From Paracoccaceae bacterium (GTDB lineage: Bacteria; Pseudomonadota; Alphaproteobacteria; Rhodobacterales; Rhodobacteraceae), in NCBI GenBank assembly GCA_947371955.1, contig CANBRQ010000017.1, forward strand, positions 1 through 40,556: 40,556 bases of DNA, read 5' to 3'. The notes under the pieces were generated by a model. It ran no database searches, was not told the DNA's origin, and saw only the letters and a list, made by a program, of their open reading frames with translations. Each line of letters begins with the position of its first letter. Position 1 is the first letter of the stretch. Below are positions 16,565-24,960 of this stretch, piece by piece. A program made the translations under genes and the position numbers.

Positions 16565-17443
16565 TCAGCTTAAGGGGCCGAAACGGCGAGCGAACTCCGC
16601 GACCTGCGCCAGACCCTCGGCATCCGGCCTTTGCGCCGGAGCGCGGTCATGGGTGGGCAGGCCTGCCCGGGCGGTGAAAAGGCGCTTGCCGTAGCAGATC
16701 AGATGCTCAATCGACTGCATGATGAAATTGATGGCGGGAAGGGTTTCCTGATGCAACGCCAGGGCCTTGACCCGGTCACCCGCATCATATGCCTGCATCA
16801 CTCGCACGCCATAGTCCACCATATCGGGGGCGAGAAGGAACCCCTCGCAGCCCGCATCCAGACACTCGATCATCTCCAGCCCGCCACGGCCGTTGAAGAC
16901 CTTGAACGCGGGACCGGCCAGCGCGATCAGCTTCGAAGCCCCCTCGGCCGAGGATTCCGACTTGATCAGGGTGAAGTTGGCGTGATCGGCGCGCAGGCGG
17001 GTGATGTCGTCATCCGACAGGCCGCGTCCAAGGTATTGCGGGGCGTTCTGGATGGCCACCGGCAGGGATGTTGACCGCATGACGCGACCGAAGAAATCCA
17101 GATATTCCTCGGCCGGATAAGACCCAACGGCGGGCGGCTGCAGGATCAACCAAGTGGCGCCTACCTTTTCGGCATGGCGGACCATGGCGATTTGTTCCGC
17201 CACAGAAGCGCCGGTGATGGTGAAGGCCAGGGGCGCTCGGCCCGCGACATCCTCGGCCACCCACTCCATCACGGTCTGGCGTTCTTCGAAGGACAGTTTT
17301 GCCACCTCGGTCGCAAGGCCAAGGGCGGCGATGCCTACCACCTCGGCGGCAAGGCAAAGCTCCACCTGCAGGCGCATGGCGTCACGGTCCAGCCGTTCAT
17401 CGGCATCAAACAGAGCGTAAAGTATGGCGTGAACGCCGTGCAT
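16565..17443 (-). CDS. DapA/DHDPS-family class I lyase, probably acting on a 2-keto-3-deoxy sugar acid
   Basis: A 292-residue TIM-barrel protein of the dihydrodipicolinate synthase/N-acetylneuraminate lyase family. Schiff-base Lys161 is in LIKSESS and the partner Tyr137 in NAPQYLG. Position 161 is the same as the catalytic lysine of E. coli DapA. The usual GTTGE-type entry motif is replaced by ALGLATEVAKLS. Family members include 2-keto-3-deoxy-L-arabonate dehydratase and 2-keto-3-deoxygluconate aldolase or dehydratase. A role as the last step after the two dehydratases upstream is inferred from the operon. Its ATG overlaps the IlvD-type dehydratase stop (TGATG). Whether it dehydrates or cleaves cannot be decided from sequence alone. 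A true lysine-biosynthesis role is unlikely in this context. Confidence 0.85.
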   Translation of the reverse strand: MHGVHAILYALFDADERLDRDAMRLQVELCLAAEVVGIAALGLATEVAKLSFEERQTVMEWVAEDVAGRAPLAFTITGASVAEQIAMVRHAEKVGATWLILQPPAVGSYPAEEYLDFFGRVMRSTSLPVAIQNAPQYLGRGLSDDDITRLRADHANFTLIKSESSAEGASKLIALAGPAFKVFNGRGGLEMIECLDAGCEGFLLAPDMVDYGVRVMQAYDAGDRVKALALHQETLPAINFIMQSIEHLICYGKRLFTARAGLPTHDRAPAQRPDAEGLAQVAEFARRFGPLS

Positions 17444-19155
17444 CAGTGGCTTTCGCGCGGCACATCCGCGCCGCGCCGCCCGACAAGGAAATCAAGGTCC
17501 GCGCCCACATCAGCCCCCTGAACATGTGTGACATACAGGGTCTCGTAGCCACCGCGATAGGTGCGGGGCTTGGGCTTCCAGGCCGCCGCGCGGGCGGCCA
17601 GTTCCTCTGCCGGGACCAGCAGGTCCAGACGCCGGGCGGCAACATCAAGGCTGATCTCGTCGCCCGTCTGTACCAGGGCCAAAGGCCCACCCGCCGTCGC
17701 CTCGGGTGCCACATGCAGCACAACGGTGCCATAGGCCGTCCCGGACATGCGGGCATCCGAAATCCGCACCATATCGCGGATACCCTGCGCCAGCAGCTTC
17801 TTCGGCAGTGCCATGTTGCCGACCTCGGCCATACCCGGGTAGCCCTTGGGTCCGCAATTGCGCAAAACCATGATCGAGGTTGCGTCAATCTCAAGGTCCG
17901 GATCGTCAACCCGCGCCTTGTAGTCGTCGATATCGTCGAAAACGACCGCCTTGCCCCGATGTTGCATCAACTCGGGTGTTGCCGCCGAAGGCTTCAGGAT
18001 TGCCCCATTCGGCGCCAGATTGCCGCGCAGTACGGCCAGCCCGCCATCCTCGACAAGCGGGTTCGACAGCGGGCGGATCACTTCGTCATCGAAGATTTCC
18101 ACGCCGTCCAGCCGGTCGCGCACGGTCGTCCCGGTTGCCGTCATGGCATCCAGATGCAGCAGATGCTCGATCCGCTTCATGACTGCAGGTATGCCTCCTG
18201 CGTAGGCCAATTCTTCCATCAGGAAGCGGCCCGAGGGCATCAGGTCTGCCACGGTCGGCACGTCGCGGCCGACGCGGTCCCAGTCGTCCAGCGTCAGGTC
18301 TACGCCGATCCGCCCGGCGATGGCCAGAAGATGAACCACAGCATTGGTCGAGCCGCCTATGGCACCAATCACCTTGATGGCGTTTTCGAACGCTTGTTTG
18401 GTCAGGATCTGTGACAGGGTCTGATCCTGCCGCACCATCTCGACAATCCTGCGGCCCGAGGCGCGGGCCAACCGTGCCCGCCGCGCATCAACCGCAGGCC
18501 AGGCGGCATTGCCGGGCAGGGTAATCCCCAAAGCCTCTACCATCGAGGCCATGGTTGAGGCCGTTCCCATCGTCATGCAATGGCCCGGTGAGCGTGACAT
18601 GGCACTTTCGGCATTGGCGAATTCGGCAGGTGACATCTTGCCAGCCCGCACCTCTTCCGAGAATTTCCAGACATCAGTGCCAGACCCGATGGCCTTGCCC
18701 CGATAGCGCCCGTTCAGCATCGGCCCGCCAGAGACGGCGATGGTCGGCAGGTCACAGGTGGCCGCGCCCATGACCAAGGATGGCGTGGTCTTGTCACACC
18801 CCACCATCAGCACAACGCCGTCCATCGGATTGGCGCGGATCGCTTCCTCGACATCCATCGAGGCGAGATTGCGGAACAGCATTGCTGTGGGCCGCAGGTT
18901 GCTTTCGCCGCAGGAGAAGACCGGAAATTCCAAGGGCAACCCGCCCGCTTCAAGGACGCCCGCCTTGATGTGAGTGATCAACTCGCGGAAATGGGCGTTG
19001 CAGGGCGTGAACTCGCTGAAGGTGTTGCAGATGCCGATGATCGGACGGCCATCGAAGGCGTCATCCGGCAGGCCGTTGTTCTTCATCCACGACCGGTGGA
19101 TGAAGCCATCCTTGTCCTGCCCGCCGAACCATGCCTGAGAGCGAAGCTTCTTCAT
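17443..19155 (-). CDS. IlvD/Edd-family sugar-acid dehydratase (L-arabinonate/D-xylonate dehydratase type)
   Basis: A 570-residue Fe-S dehydratase. The three cysteines expected to hold a [2Fe-2S] cluster are Cys52 (EFTPCN), Cys120 (VGCDKTTP) and Cys193 (SPGHC). Lys122 is the probable carbamylated Mg ligand. Ser471 in DARMSGTAYG is the catalytic alkoxide position in L-arabinonate and D-xylonate dehydratases. The RMSGTAYG wording and length fit the pentonate subgroup better than dihydroxyacid dehydratase IlvD or phosphogluconate dehydratase Edd. It would convert an aldonate to a 2-keto-3-deoxy acid. Start and stop overlap the SDR gene upstream (ATGA) and the DapA-like gene downstream (TGATG). 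Sugar specificity is inference. Confidence 0.9.
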   Translation of the reverse strand: MKKLRSQAWFGGQDKDGFIHRSWMKNNGLPDDAFDGRPIIGICNTFSEFTPCNAHFRELITHIKAGVLEAGGLPLEFPVFSCGESNLRPTAMLFRNLASMDVEEAIRANPMDGVVLMVGCDKTTPSLVMGAATCDLPTIAVSGGPMLNGRYRGKAIGSGTDVWKFSEEVRAGKMSPAEFANAESAMSRSPGHCMTMGTASTMASMVEALGITLPGNAAWPAVDARRARLARASGRRIVEMVRQDQTLSQILTKQAFENAIKVIGAIGGSTNAVVHLLAIAGRIGVDLTLDDWDRVGRDVPTVADLMPSGRFLMEELAYAGGIPAVMKRIEHLLHLDAMTATGTTVRDRLDGVEIFDDEVIRPLSNPLVEDGGLAVLRGNLAPNGAILKPSAATPELMQHRGKAVVFDDIDDYKARVDDPDLEIDATSIMVLRNCGPKGYPGMAEVGNMALPKKLLAQGIRDMVRISDARMSGTAYGTVVLHVAPEATAGGPLALVQTGDEISLDVAARRLDLLVPAEELAARAAAWKPKPRTYRGGYETLYVTHVQGADVGADLDFLVGRRGADVPRESH

Positions 19156-19889
19156 CCGGCGAACCTCGCCGTGAGGCCGCCATCAACGCGCCAATTGGCG
19201 CCTGTGACGAACGATGCCTCATCCGACAGAAGAAAGGCGATGCAATTGGCAATCTCGCGCGGCTGGGCCATGCGACCCATGGCATGAGCCTTCAGGACCT
19301 GCTCGCGCAGGGCTGGGTCGTTCTTCTCGAAGAACTCTTGCACGAGGAAGGTCTCGGTATAGCCCGGCGAAAGCGCATTGACGCGGATTTGATGCGGCCC
19401 GACTTCCAGCGCCAGCGAACGGGTCAGCCCGACCAGCCCGGATTTCGCTGCGGCATAAGGGAACATGCCCGGATAGGTCATGTCGGCGTGAACCGAAGCA
19501 ATGTTGACGATGCTCCCCCTTTGGGCCGCAATCATCCCCGGAAGAACCGCCCGCGCCATCAGCCACGCGGCCTTGAGGTCGACCGAGAAGACATCGTCCC
19601 ACTCGGCTTCCGTCATCTTGACCGGATCGGCGTAGGAGTTCTTACCGGCGTTGTTCACAAGCCCCGTCACCGGGCCGAACTTCGCAACAGCCGCCTCAAC
19701 CGCCCGGTTAATGTCGACAGCATTGGTCACATCCGCCGCCAACGAAAGCCCGTTCGCCCCAAGGTCAGGCCCGGCAATGATGTCCAGCGAGGTGACTTTG
19801 GCCCCCTCCTCCAGCGCCTTTTTCACGGTGGCAGCGCCGATGCCCCGGCTGCCGCCTGTCACCAGAATGTGGTGCCCGGAAAGCCGCAT
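19152..19889 (-). CDS. Short-chain dehydrogenase/reductase (SDR), probable sugar or sugar-acid dehydrogenase
   Basis: A 245-residue classical SDR. The cofactor motif TGGSRGIG is at residues 11-18, with NNAG at 79-82. Catalytic Ser132 is in IASVHAD, and Tyr145 and Lys149 in PYAAAKSG. The C-terminal SPGYTET and VTGANWRVDGG segments are typical. Asp36 at the end of the second strand (SLDIIAG) suggests NAD rather than NADP. I chose the ATG at 19889 because it overlaps the upstream stop (TGATG); the longer reading adds 12 residues inside the upstream gene. In this operon it would oxidise a free sugar to the lactone or act on a pathway intermediate (inference). Confidence 0.88.
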   Translation of the reverse strand: MRLSGHHILVTGGSRGIGAATVKKALEEGAKVTSLDIIAGPDLGANGLSLAADVTNAVDINRAVEAAVAKFGPVTGLVNNAGKNSYADPVKMTEAEWDDVFSVDLKAAWLMARAVLPGMIAAQRGSIVNIASVHADMTYPGMFPYAAAKSGLVGLTRSLALEVGPHQIRVNALSPGYTETFLVQEFFEKNDPALREQVLKAHAMGRMAQPREIANCIAFLLSDEASFVTGANWRVDGGLTARFAG

Positions 19890-21052
19890 CACCAATCCGC
19901 CACCGCGCCGTCGTGGTGGTACCACTGGACGGGATTGACGTCTTGGTAGGGGTGCTTGGCGGCCTCCTTGAAGTTGATCTCGATGCCGATGCCGGGTTTT
20001 TGCGAGGGTTCCACATAGCCGCCTTGAATGGGCGTGACGCCGGACACGATGTCATCGCGCCAGGGCACATCTGACCGCATCACCTCCTGGATCAGGAAGT
20101 TCGGTGTGGCGAAGCCGAGGTGAATGTTGACCATCGTGGCAATCGGGCCAAGAGGATTGTGCGGGGCCATAGATACGCCGAAGGTGTCGCACAAGGCGGC
20201 GATGCGCCTGACTTCGGTCAGGCCTCCTGCGTGACAGACATCGGGTTGGGCGACGGCGATTGCTCCAGACAGCAGCAGGGGCAAGAAGTCGCGGCGGTGG
20301 CAGAGGCGCTCGCCTGCCGCGATCGGGATGCGCGTAGAGCGGGCGACGCGGGCGGTGCCCTCGTGGTCCTCTGGCTGGCAGGGCTCCTCAATGAACCACG
20401 GACGGAACGGTGCCAGAACCTCGCAATACTGGATCGCCATCGCGGCAGAGGTGCGGCCGTGCAGATCGACCATGATGTCCATATCGTCGCCTGCGCCCTC
20501 GCGGGCGGCGGCCATCAGAGCCTCGGCCTGTTTCAGCGCTGACAGGCCGTCCAGGGGGGCAGTTTTGCCCACCGCGAGGATCTTCACCGCTGAGAAGCCA
20601 TCGGCCTTGGACTGCGCTGCCTTCTCGGCGAAGGAGCCGACCTGCGCGGAGTCATAGACCGAGTTGCTGTCGCCGCCGCCGAGGTGGTCATACATCCTGA
20701 GCCGCGTCTTGCATTGGCCGCCCAGAAGCTGCCACAGCGGGATGCCCAAGTCCTTCGACTTCAAGTCATGCAGCGCCTGATCTATGCCCGACAGCGCCGA
20801 CATGGTGACAATTCCGCCCTTGAAGAAAGGATGGCGGAACATGATCTGCCAGAGATGCTCGATATTCCTCGGATCCTGGCCGATCACCAGCAGCGCCAGG
20901 TCCTCCACCGCGCCGACAACGCCACGTGTCTGGAATTCCAGCGTCGCCTCGCCGAGGCCGTAAAGCCCCGGCTGATCGGTCTCCACCCGCACGAAGACCC
21001 AGTTGCGCATCTTGGCGTTGACGACCGAGGTGGTGATGCGGGTAATCTTCAT
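19889..21052 (-). CDS. Enolase-superfamily sugar-acid dehydratase, D-galactonate dehydratase-like
   Basis: A 387-residue mandelate-racemase-subgroup enzyme with an N-terminal capping domain and a C-terminal TIM barrel. Metal ligands are Asp196 (VDLHGR), Glu222 (FIEEP) and Glu248 (AGERL). His198 in the DLHGR motif and His298 in APHNPLGP match the acid and base histidines of D-galactonate dehydratase. The reaction would be Mg-dependent dehydration of an aldonate to a 2-keto-3-deoxy aldonate. It sits one base after the permease gene and overlaps the SDR start. The operon thus encodes a second aldonate dehydratase of an unrelated fold (17443-19155). Substrates other than galactonate are possible. 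Confidence 0.88.
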   Translation of the reverse strand: MKITRITTSVVNAKMRNWVFVRVETDQPGLYGLGEATLEFQTRGVVGAVEDLALLVIGQDPRNIEHLWQIMFRHPFFKGGIVTMSALSGIDQALHDLKSKDLGIPLWQLLGGQCKTRLRMYDHLGGGDSNSVYDSAQVGSFAEKAAQSKADGFSAVKILAVGKTAPLDGLSALKQAEALMAAAREGAGDDMDIMVDLHGRTSAAMAIQYCEVLAPFRPWFIEEPCQPEDHEGTARVARSTRIPIAAGERLCHRRDFLPLLLSGAIAVAQPDVCHAGGLTEVRRIAALCDTFGVSMAPHNPLGPIATMVNIHLGFATPNFLIQEVMRSDVPWRDDIVSGVTPIQGGYVEPSQKPGIGIEINFKEAAKHPYQDVNPVQWYHHDGAVADW

Positions 21053-21053
21053 C

Positions 21054-22061
21054 TTACCGCCCCGTGATCGACTGACGGCGGATCTTGCGGTCGATGATGG
21101 TCTGCAGGACGACCGAGATCACGATCACCAGACCGAAGCAAAGCTGGGTGTAGAAGGCGTTGATCCCGGCCGAGACGATCCCGGCGTTGATCGCCCCGAT
21201 GATGTAGCTGGCGACGAACGATCCGATCACCGACCCCGTGCCGCCGAACACCGAGGTGCCGCCGAGGAAGACCGAGGCGATGGTGTTCAAGAGGAACCCG
21301 TCCCCAGTCGTCGGCCAGAAGTAATAGCCGTAGATCGAGGTCATCAGGCCGGCAAACACGCCCACGACTCCGGTCAGCATGAAGGCGCGGGTCTTCACCG
21401 AAACCGCGTTGATCCCCATCAGCCGGGCCGAGGTCGGGTTGTCCCCCACCAGAAACACATGCGCGCCAAAGCGGGTACGGTTCAGGAGCAACCACGTGGC
21501 GCCCAAAAGCACAATCATCCAGATCGTCTGCACGGGAATGCCGAAATAGCTCTCGCGCAGCAGGGCGTGCAGGCCAGGATACATTTCGGCGGTCAGGGGC
21601 ACGCCAGTGCCGTTCATGATGACCAGTTCGATCCCGCGGAACAGGAAGGATGTGCCGATGGTGATCACCAGTGAGGGGATGTTCAGCCACGACACCAGAA
21701 AGCCGTTGATCCAGCCACAGGCCGCTCCGGTCGCCAGACCAAGCAGAAGCGCAATCGGCCACGGCACGCCATGCGTCACCGCCAGGCAGAAGATCGCGGT
21801 GCCCAAAGCCATGATCGAGGGGAACGACAGGTCAATCTCGCCCGTGATGACGACGAAGGTCAGGGCAAGGGCGATGATGCCGAATTGCGGAGTGGTTTGC
21901 GCAAAGGCCACGTAGATGAAGGTGTTCATGAACACCGTCGGCGCGGCGATCACGAAGCCGAGCCACATCACCAGACCGACGCCGATAATGCCCAGTTGGC
22001 TGCCATAGCGGCGCAGGAACGAAGGTGGCGCCACGCGGTTGTTCTTGGGTTTTTCCGACAT
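21054..22061 (-). CDS. Sugar ABC transporter permease, CUT2/RbsC type
   Basis: A 335-residue permease with about ten hydrophobic segments. The family motif FVVITGEIDLSFPS lies near residues 69-82, and the coupling-helix region GDNPTSARLMGIN near residues 206-218. The GGTSVFGGTGSVIG segment near residues 267-280 is the conserved glycine-rich loop. It follows the single-domain ATPase by three bases in the same operon. Only one permease gene is present, so a homodimeric channel is expected. It should import the sugar or sugar acid bound by the protein at 22900-23910. Confidence 0.92.
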   Translation of the reverse strand: MSEKPKNNRVAPPSFLRRYGSQLGIIGVGLVMWLGFVIAAPTVFMNTFIYVAFAQTTPQFGIIALALTFVVITGEIDLSFPSIMALGTAIFCLAVTHGVPWPIALLLGLATGAACGWINGFLVSWLNIPSLVITIGTSFLFRGIELVIMNGTGVPLTAEMYPGLHALLRESYFGIPVQTIWMIVLLGATWLLLNRTRFGAHVFLVGDNPTSARLMGINAVSVKTRAFMLTGVVGVFAGLMTSIYGYYFWPTTGDGFLLNTIASVFLGGTSVFGGTGSVIGSFVASYIIGAINAGIVSAGINAFYTQLCFGLVIVISVVLQTIIDRKIRRQSITGR

Positions 22062-22064
22062 GGC

Positions 22065-22853
22065 TTACTCCAGCGTTCCGGTCCGGGCGACCCGGTACAG
22101 GCGGTCAATCAGCTCTTCCATGGAGATCTGGCTCTTGTCATAGACGCCAGCCACCTTGCCACGGTCGAGCACGTAAAGGCGGTCCACCACCGGATAGACG
22201 TGGAAGATGTTGTGGTCGATGAAGATGGCCGATTTGCCAGCCTTCTTGATATTGCTAACGAAATCTAGGGTCTTCTTGGTCTCGGTCAGCGAAAGCCCCA
22301 TCGTAGGCTCATCCAGAATGACCAATTGCGCATCGAAGTACAACGCCCGCGTGATTGCCACGCCCTGCTTTTCACCGCCCGACATGGTGGTCACCACGTT
22401 GTCAGGATGCACGGCAGCAGAGGTGAAGCCCATGTGTTCGGACATCAGCCGCGCGGATTCCTCGCGCATCTTCTTCACGTCCAGCAGGCCCCATTTGGTC
22501 CGAGGCTCGCGCCCCATGAACATGTTGCGCCAGATCGGCTGCTTCTCGCAGAGCGCGCGTTCCTGATAGACCGTCTCGATGCCCAAACCACGGGCGCGGG
22601 CCACCGACCAGTCGTCGATCTTCTGGCCCTTGAAGAACACATCGCCACCCGGATCGGGCTTGTGAAAGCCCATCACGGTCTTGACCAGCGTCGATTTTCC
22701 GGCCCCGTTGTCGCCCAGAAGGCCCACGATCTCGCCGGGATAGACGGCAAAGTTGATGTCCGACAGCGAGCGGACCTCGCCAAAAGTCTTGGAGACGTTG
22801 CGCAGTTCTATAACCGGCGTCGCCCCCGGACGGGGTGAAGCTTCAGCCATCAT
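22065..22853 (-). CDS. Sugar ABC transporter ATP-binding protein, single ATPase domain
   Basis: A 262-residue ATPase with one nucleotide-binding domain: Walker A GDNGAGKS, signature MSGGEKQG, Walker B LVILDEPTMGLS and switch histidine in IDHN. This is half the length of RbsA-type proteins and resembles FrcA-like single-domain subunits, so it should act as a homodimer. I chose the ATG at 22853 (an ATG at 22850 follows directly) because AAAGG precedes it; a longer reading up to 22937 runs through the intercistronic hairpin and into the binding-protein gene, so it is unlikely. It follows the binding-protein gene after a strong hairpin at 22871-22894. Confidence 0.92.
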   Translation of the reverse strand: MMAEASPRPGATPVIELRNVSKTFGEVRSLSDINFAVYPGEIVGLLGDNGAGKSTLVKTVMGFHKPDPGGDVFFKGQKIDDWSVARARGLGIETVYQERALCEKQPIWRNMFMGREPRTKWGLLDVKKMREESARLMSEHMGFTSAAVHPDNVVTTMSGGEKQGVAITRALYFDAQLVILDEPTMGLSLTETKKTLDFVSNIKKAGKSAIFIDHNIFHVYPVVDRLYVLDRGKVAGVYDKSQISMEELIDRLYRVARTGTLE

Positions 22854-22870
22854 GGCACCTTTGAATGGGA

Positions 22871-22894
22871 AAGGGGGGCCGTGAAGCCCCCCTT
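22871..22894 (-). terminator. GC-rich hairpin between binding-protein and ATPase genes (attenuator or RNA-stabilising structure)
   Basis: AAGGGGGGC and GCCCCCCTT form a perfect 9-bp stem with a 6-base loop, six bases after the binding-protein stop. Such hairpins within ABC operons commonly stop part of transcription or protect the upstream mRNA, so the binding protein is made in excess. Only a short T run follows on the minus strand, so termination is probably partial. Confidence 0.6.
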
Positions 22895-22899
22895 GAAGG

Positions 22900-23910
22900 T
22901 TAGCGGATTTCGACGGCAGCCAAAGGCGCCACGGCATCCACGTTGGTCGAGTCCACGAAGGCCCCGGCGGTGTTGATGTCCAGACCAGAGAAGCCGTACT
23001 TCTTGGTCAGGCAGATGTTCAGGATCGGCAGATAGCCTTGCAGGAAGGGCTGCTGGTCGATCACGAGGTTCTGGTAGCCGTCCTTCACCGCTTGGGCGGT
23101 GTTGGGCGACATGTCGAAGCCCGCAAAGTAGACTTGGCCCGGGGTCAGACCAGCGGCCTTGGCATAGACGCCGACGTTGGAGGTCAGGCCGCCGTGGTCG
23201 GTGACGACGATCTTGATGCCCGGGTTTGCACCCATGACACCGACGAAGGTCGCGGTGCCGGCATTCGGGTCAGCGTTGGTCGCAGCGTCGATTTCCTGAT
23301 AGATGATGTTGGCGCCAGCCTCGGTGAAGGCATCAAGCACGCCCACGGTGCGCTGGCCACGGTCGCCGCCCTGGCCCTTCAGGCCCCAGACGAACACCGA
23401 GTCACCCTTTTGCAGATTGGCACGCTTCGCGGCCTCTGCGCCCAGGGCATGACCGGCCGAGTAGTTCGGTGCGCCGACATAGCCAAAGCCGTTCGGAGCG
23501 TACTTCTTCTGGCTGTCCGGCAGCGAGGTGTTCAGCGAGGTGAAGATCGTGCCCTGTGCATAGGCTTGGTCAACGATCGGCCCAGTGGCAGGCTCGCCCG
23601 CGAAACCATAGGTCGCGATGCCGTCAACCTTGGTTGCTACAGCTTGCTGGATCTGCTGCAGCATCTTGTTCGGATCCCAATCCGAGAAGTAGTAGGTCAC
23701 GGTCGGCCCAAGGTCCAACTCGGCCTGCTTGAAGCCGTTATAGACGTTGTTGGCGAACACGCCGCCCTGCGGGCCACCCGGGAAGGCGGCGATGGTGACA
23801 CCCGAGCACCACTTGGGCGTCGGATCGCCTGCCATGGCCGTCGTGGCCATCAACGACAGGACAAGAGCGGAACCGGCAACAGCACGGCTCAGCGACACGT
23901 TGAGTTTCAT
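22900..23910 (-). CDS. Periplasmic sugar-binding protein of ABC importer
   Basis: A 336-residue type 1 periplasmic binding protein with a Sec signal peptide that ends MATTAMA, cleaved near residue 27. The mature protein has VTIAAFPGGPQGG as the first strand, QIQQAVATKVDGIATYGF near residues 86-103, and IKIVVTDHGG near residue 233. Two cysteines (35 and 301) could form a disulfide. The ATG at 23910 follows GGGAGGATGCA, a strong ribosome-binding site. It is the first gene of the seven-gene operon that runs to 16565, divergent from the GntR regulator. The ligand is presumably the sugar or aldonate broken down by the downstream enzymes. Confidence 0.92.
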   Translation of the reverse strand: MKLNVSLSRAVAGSALVLSLMATTAMAGDPTPKWCSGVTIAAFPGGPQGGVFANNVYNGFKQAELDLGPTVTYYFSDWDPNKMLQQIQQAVATKVDGIATYGFAGEPATGPIVDQAYAQGTIFTSLNTSLPDSQKKYAPNGFGYVGAPNYSAGHALGAEAAKRANLQKGDSVFVWGLKGQGGDRGQRTVGVLDAFTEAGANIIYQEIDAATNADPNAGTATFVGVMGANPGIKIVVTDHGGLTSNVGVYAKAAGLTPGQVYFAGFDMSPNTAQAVKDGYQNLVIDQQPFLQGYLPILNICLTKKYGFSGLDINTAGAFVDSTNVDAVAPLAAVEIR

Positions 23911-23971
23911 TGCATCCTCCCAATTGGATCTACCCGCTTATGCTGTTCAGCGCATTTTGCGTGTGAGCGAA

Positions 23972-24000
23972 AGGCTAGGGGAAGCATATAAGTTTGTAAA
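23972..24000 (-). promoter_or_regulatory. Candidate sigma-70 promoter of the sugar-acid operon
   Basis: On the minus strand TTTACA (24000-23995) and TAGCCT (23977-23972) are separated by exactly 17 bp, about 60 bp upstream of the binding-protein start. The spacer contains AACTTATATGC, which resembles AACTTATCATATA at 24128-24140 just before the GntR gene, so both promoters may carry a site for the same regulator. Confidence 0.45.
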
Positions 24001-24030
24001 GCGAGATTCCCGAAGTGCCGCCGAAACCCG

Positions 24031-24042
24031 TGGCATATGCCA
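24031..24042. promoter_or_regulatory. Perfect 12-bp palindrome TGGCATATGCCA in the divergent promoter region
   Basis: A perfectly symmetric 12-mer between the sugar-acid operon and its divergent GntR-type regulator, upstream of the predicted -35 element. It is a candidate regulator-binding site. The other candidate is the AACTTAT-(C)ATAT element repeated near both start points. Confidence 0.4.
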
Positions 24043-24151
24043 GTAACTCAAGGATTATTGCCGCATCGCAGCTAGTTCCGGGCGAAATGCTGCGCTTGCA
24101 CAGCCAACCCAAATGTTTACGCAGGCCAACTTATCATATACCTTTTCCGAT

Positions 24152-24910
24152 ATGACCCGACTCACAACCCCTTCCGCCCGCATTCTTCCCCTTGCCTCAG
24201 CCGCCGCTTCCGTGGCCGATCAGTTGGGGCAGCGCATCGTTTCCCTGCATCACCCGGGCGCGCAACTGCCGTCAGAAGCCGAGATGGCAGCCGATTTCAG
24301 CGTTAGCCGCATCACGATCCGCGAGGCGTTGAAGATCCTGTCCGGTCGCGGACTTGTCAGCATGGCACGCGGACGGAAGGCCGTGGTGACCCAGCCTGAT
24401 GGGGCGATGTTCGGGGCCTTTCTGACCTCGCTCATCAAGTCTGACCCCAAGAGCCTTTTCGATCTGCTGCAGGTTCGGCGGTCGTTGGAAATCCAGTCCG
24501 TCGTGCTTGCCATCCGACATGCAAGCCGTGCCGGACTTGCGGCGGTAGAAGGGGCGCTCACCGCCATGCGGACGGCGGCAGCTGTGATCGACGCTGGCGG
24601 CGAGGGGCCGGAGGCCGAACTGGCCTTCCACCTTGCCGATGTGCGCTTTCACGAGGCTTTGGCGCTGTCCGGTGGCAACCGTGTCCTGACCTATCTGTTC
24701 GAGGCCATGGAATCCTCGCTGTTGGAGGCTTTTACCACCTCGCATCGCGGGCAGCGGCTGGCGGGGCAGACGATGGAGAATCTGTGCCAGACCCATGCGC
24801 TGATCTTCCAGCACATCACAGCGCGTGAGGAGAAGCCTGCCGTCGAGGCGATGATTGCCATTCTTGACAGTGCCGAGGCGAACCTGCGCGCGGCGGTTGG
24901 CAATATGTAG
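24152..24910 (+). CDS. GntR-family transcriptional regulator, FadR/FCD subfamily
   Basis: A 252-residue regulator. The winged helix-turn-helix at residues about 14-75 contains LPSEAEMAADFSVSRITIRE, the GntR recognition helix. The C-terminal FCD helical domain has DVRFHEALALSGGNRVL and a later THALIF, giving the Asp and His positions that usually hold a metal and sense a carboxylate ligand. It is divergent from the sugar-acid operon, so it most likely represses it until a pathway acid is present (inference from context). I chose the ATG at 24152; an ATG at 24113 would add 13 residues overlapping the promoter-like AACTTATCATATA. Neither has a clear ribosome-binding site, so leaderless translation is possible. 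Confidence 0.88.
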   Translation: MTRLTTPSARILPLASAAASVADQLGQRIVSLHHPGAQLPSEAEMAADFSVSRITIREALKILSGRGLVSMARGRKAVVTQPDGAMFGAFLTSLIKSDPKSLFDLLQVRRSLEIQSVVLAIRHASRAGLAAVEGALTAMRTAAAVIDAGGEGPEAELAFHLADVRFHEALALSGGNRVLTYLFEAMESSLLEAFTTSHRGQRLAGQTMENLCQTHALIFQHITAREEKPAVEAMIAILDSAEANLRAAVGNM

Positions 24911-24911
24911 A

Positions 24912-24940
24912 AAGGGCCGCAGGTTTCCCGGCGGCCCCTT
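24912..24940. terminator. Bidirectional intrinsic terminator between gntR-type gene and Old Yellow Enzyme gene
   Basis: AAGGGCCGC and GCGGCCCCTT pair with a 10-base loop and one bulged C. It lies two bases after the GntR stop and 21 bases past the end of the convergent OYE gene. On the minus strand it is followed by CTTTCT, so it works best for the OYE transcript. Confidence 0.6.
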
Positions 24941-24960
24941 GGAAATCAAGCGCTCTACGA

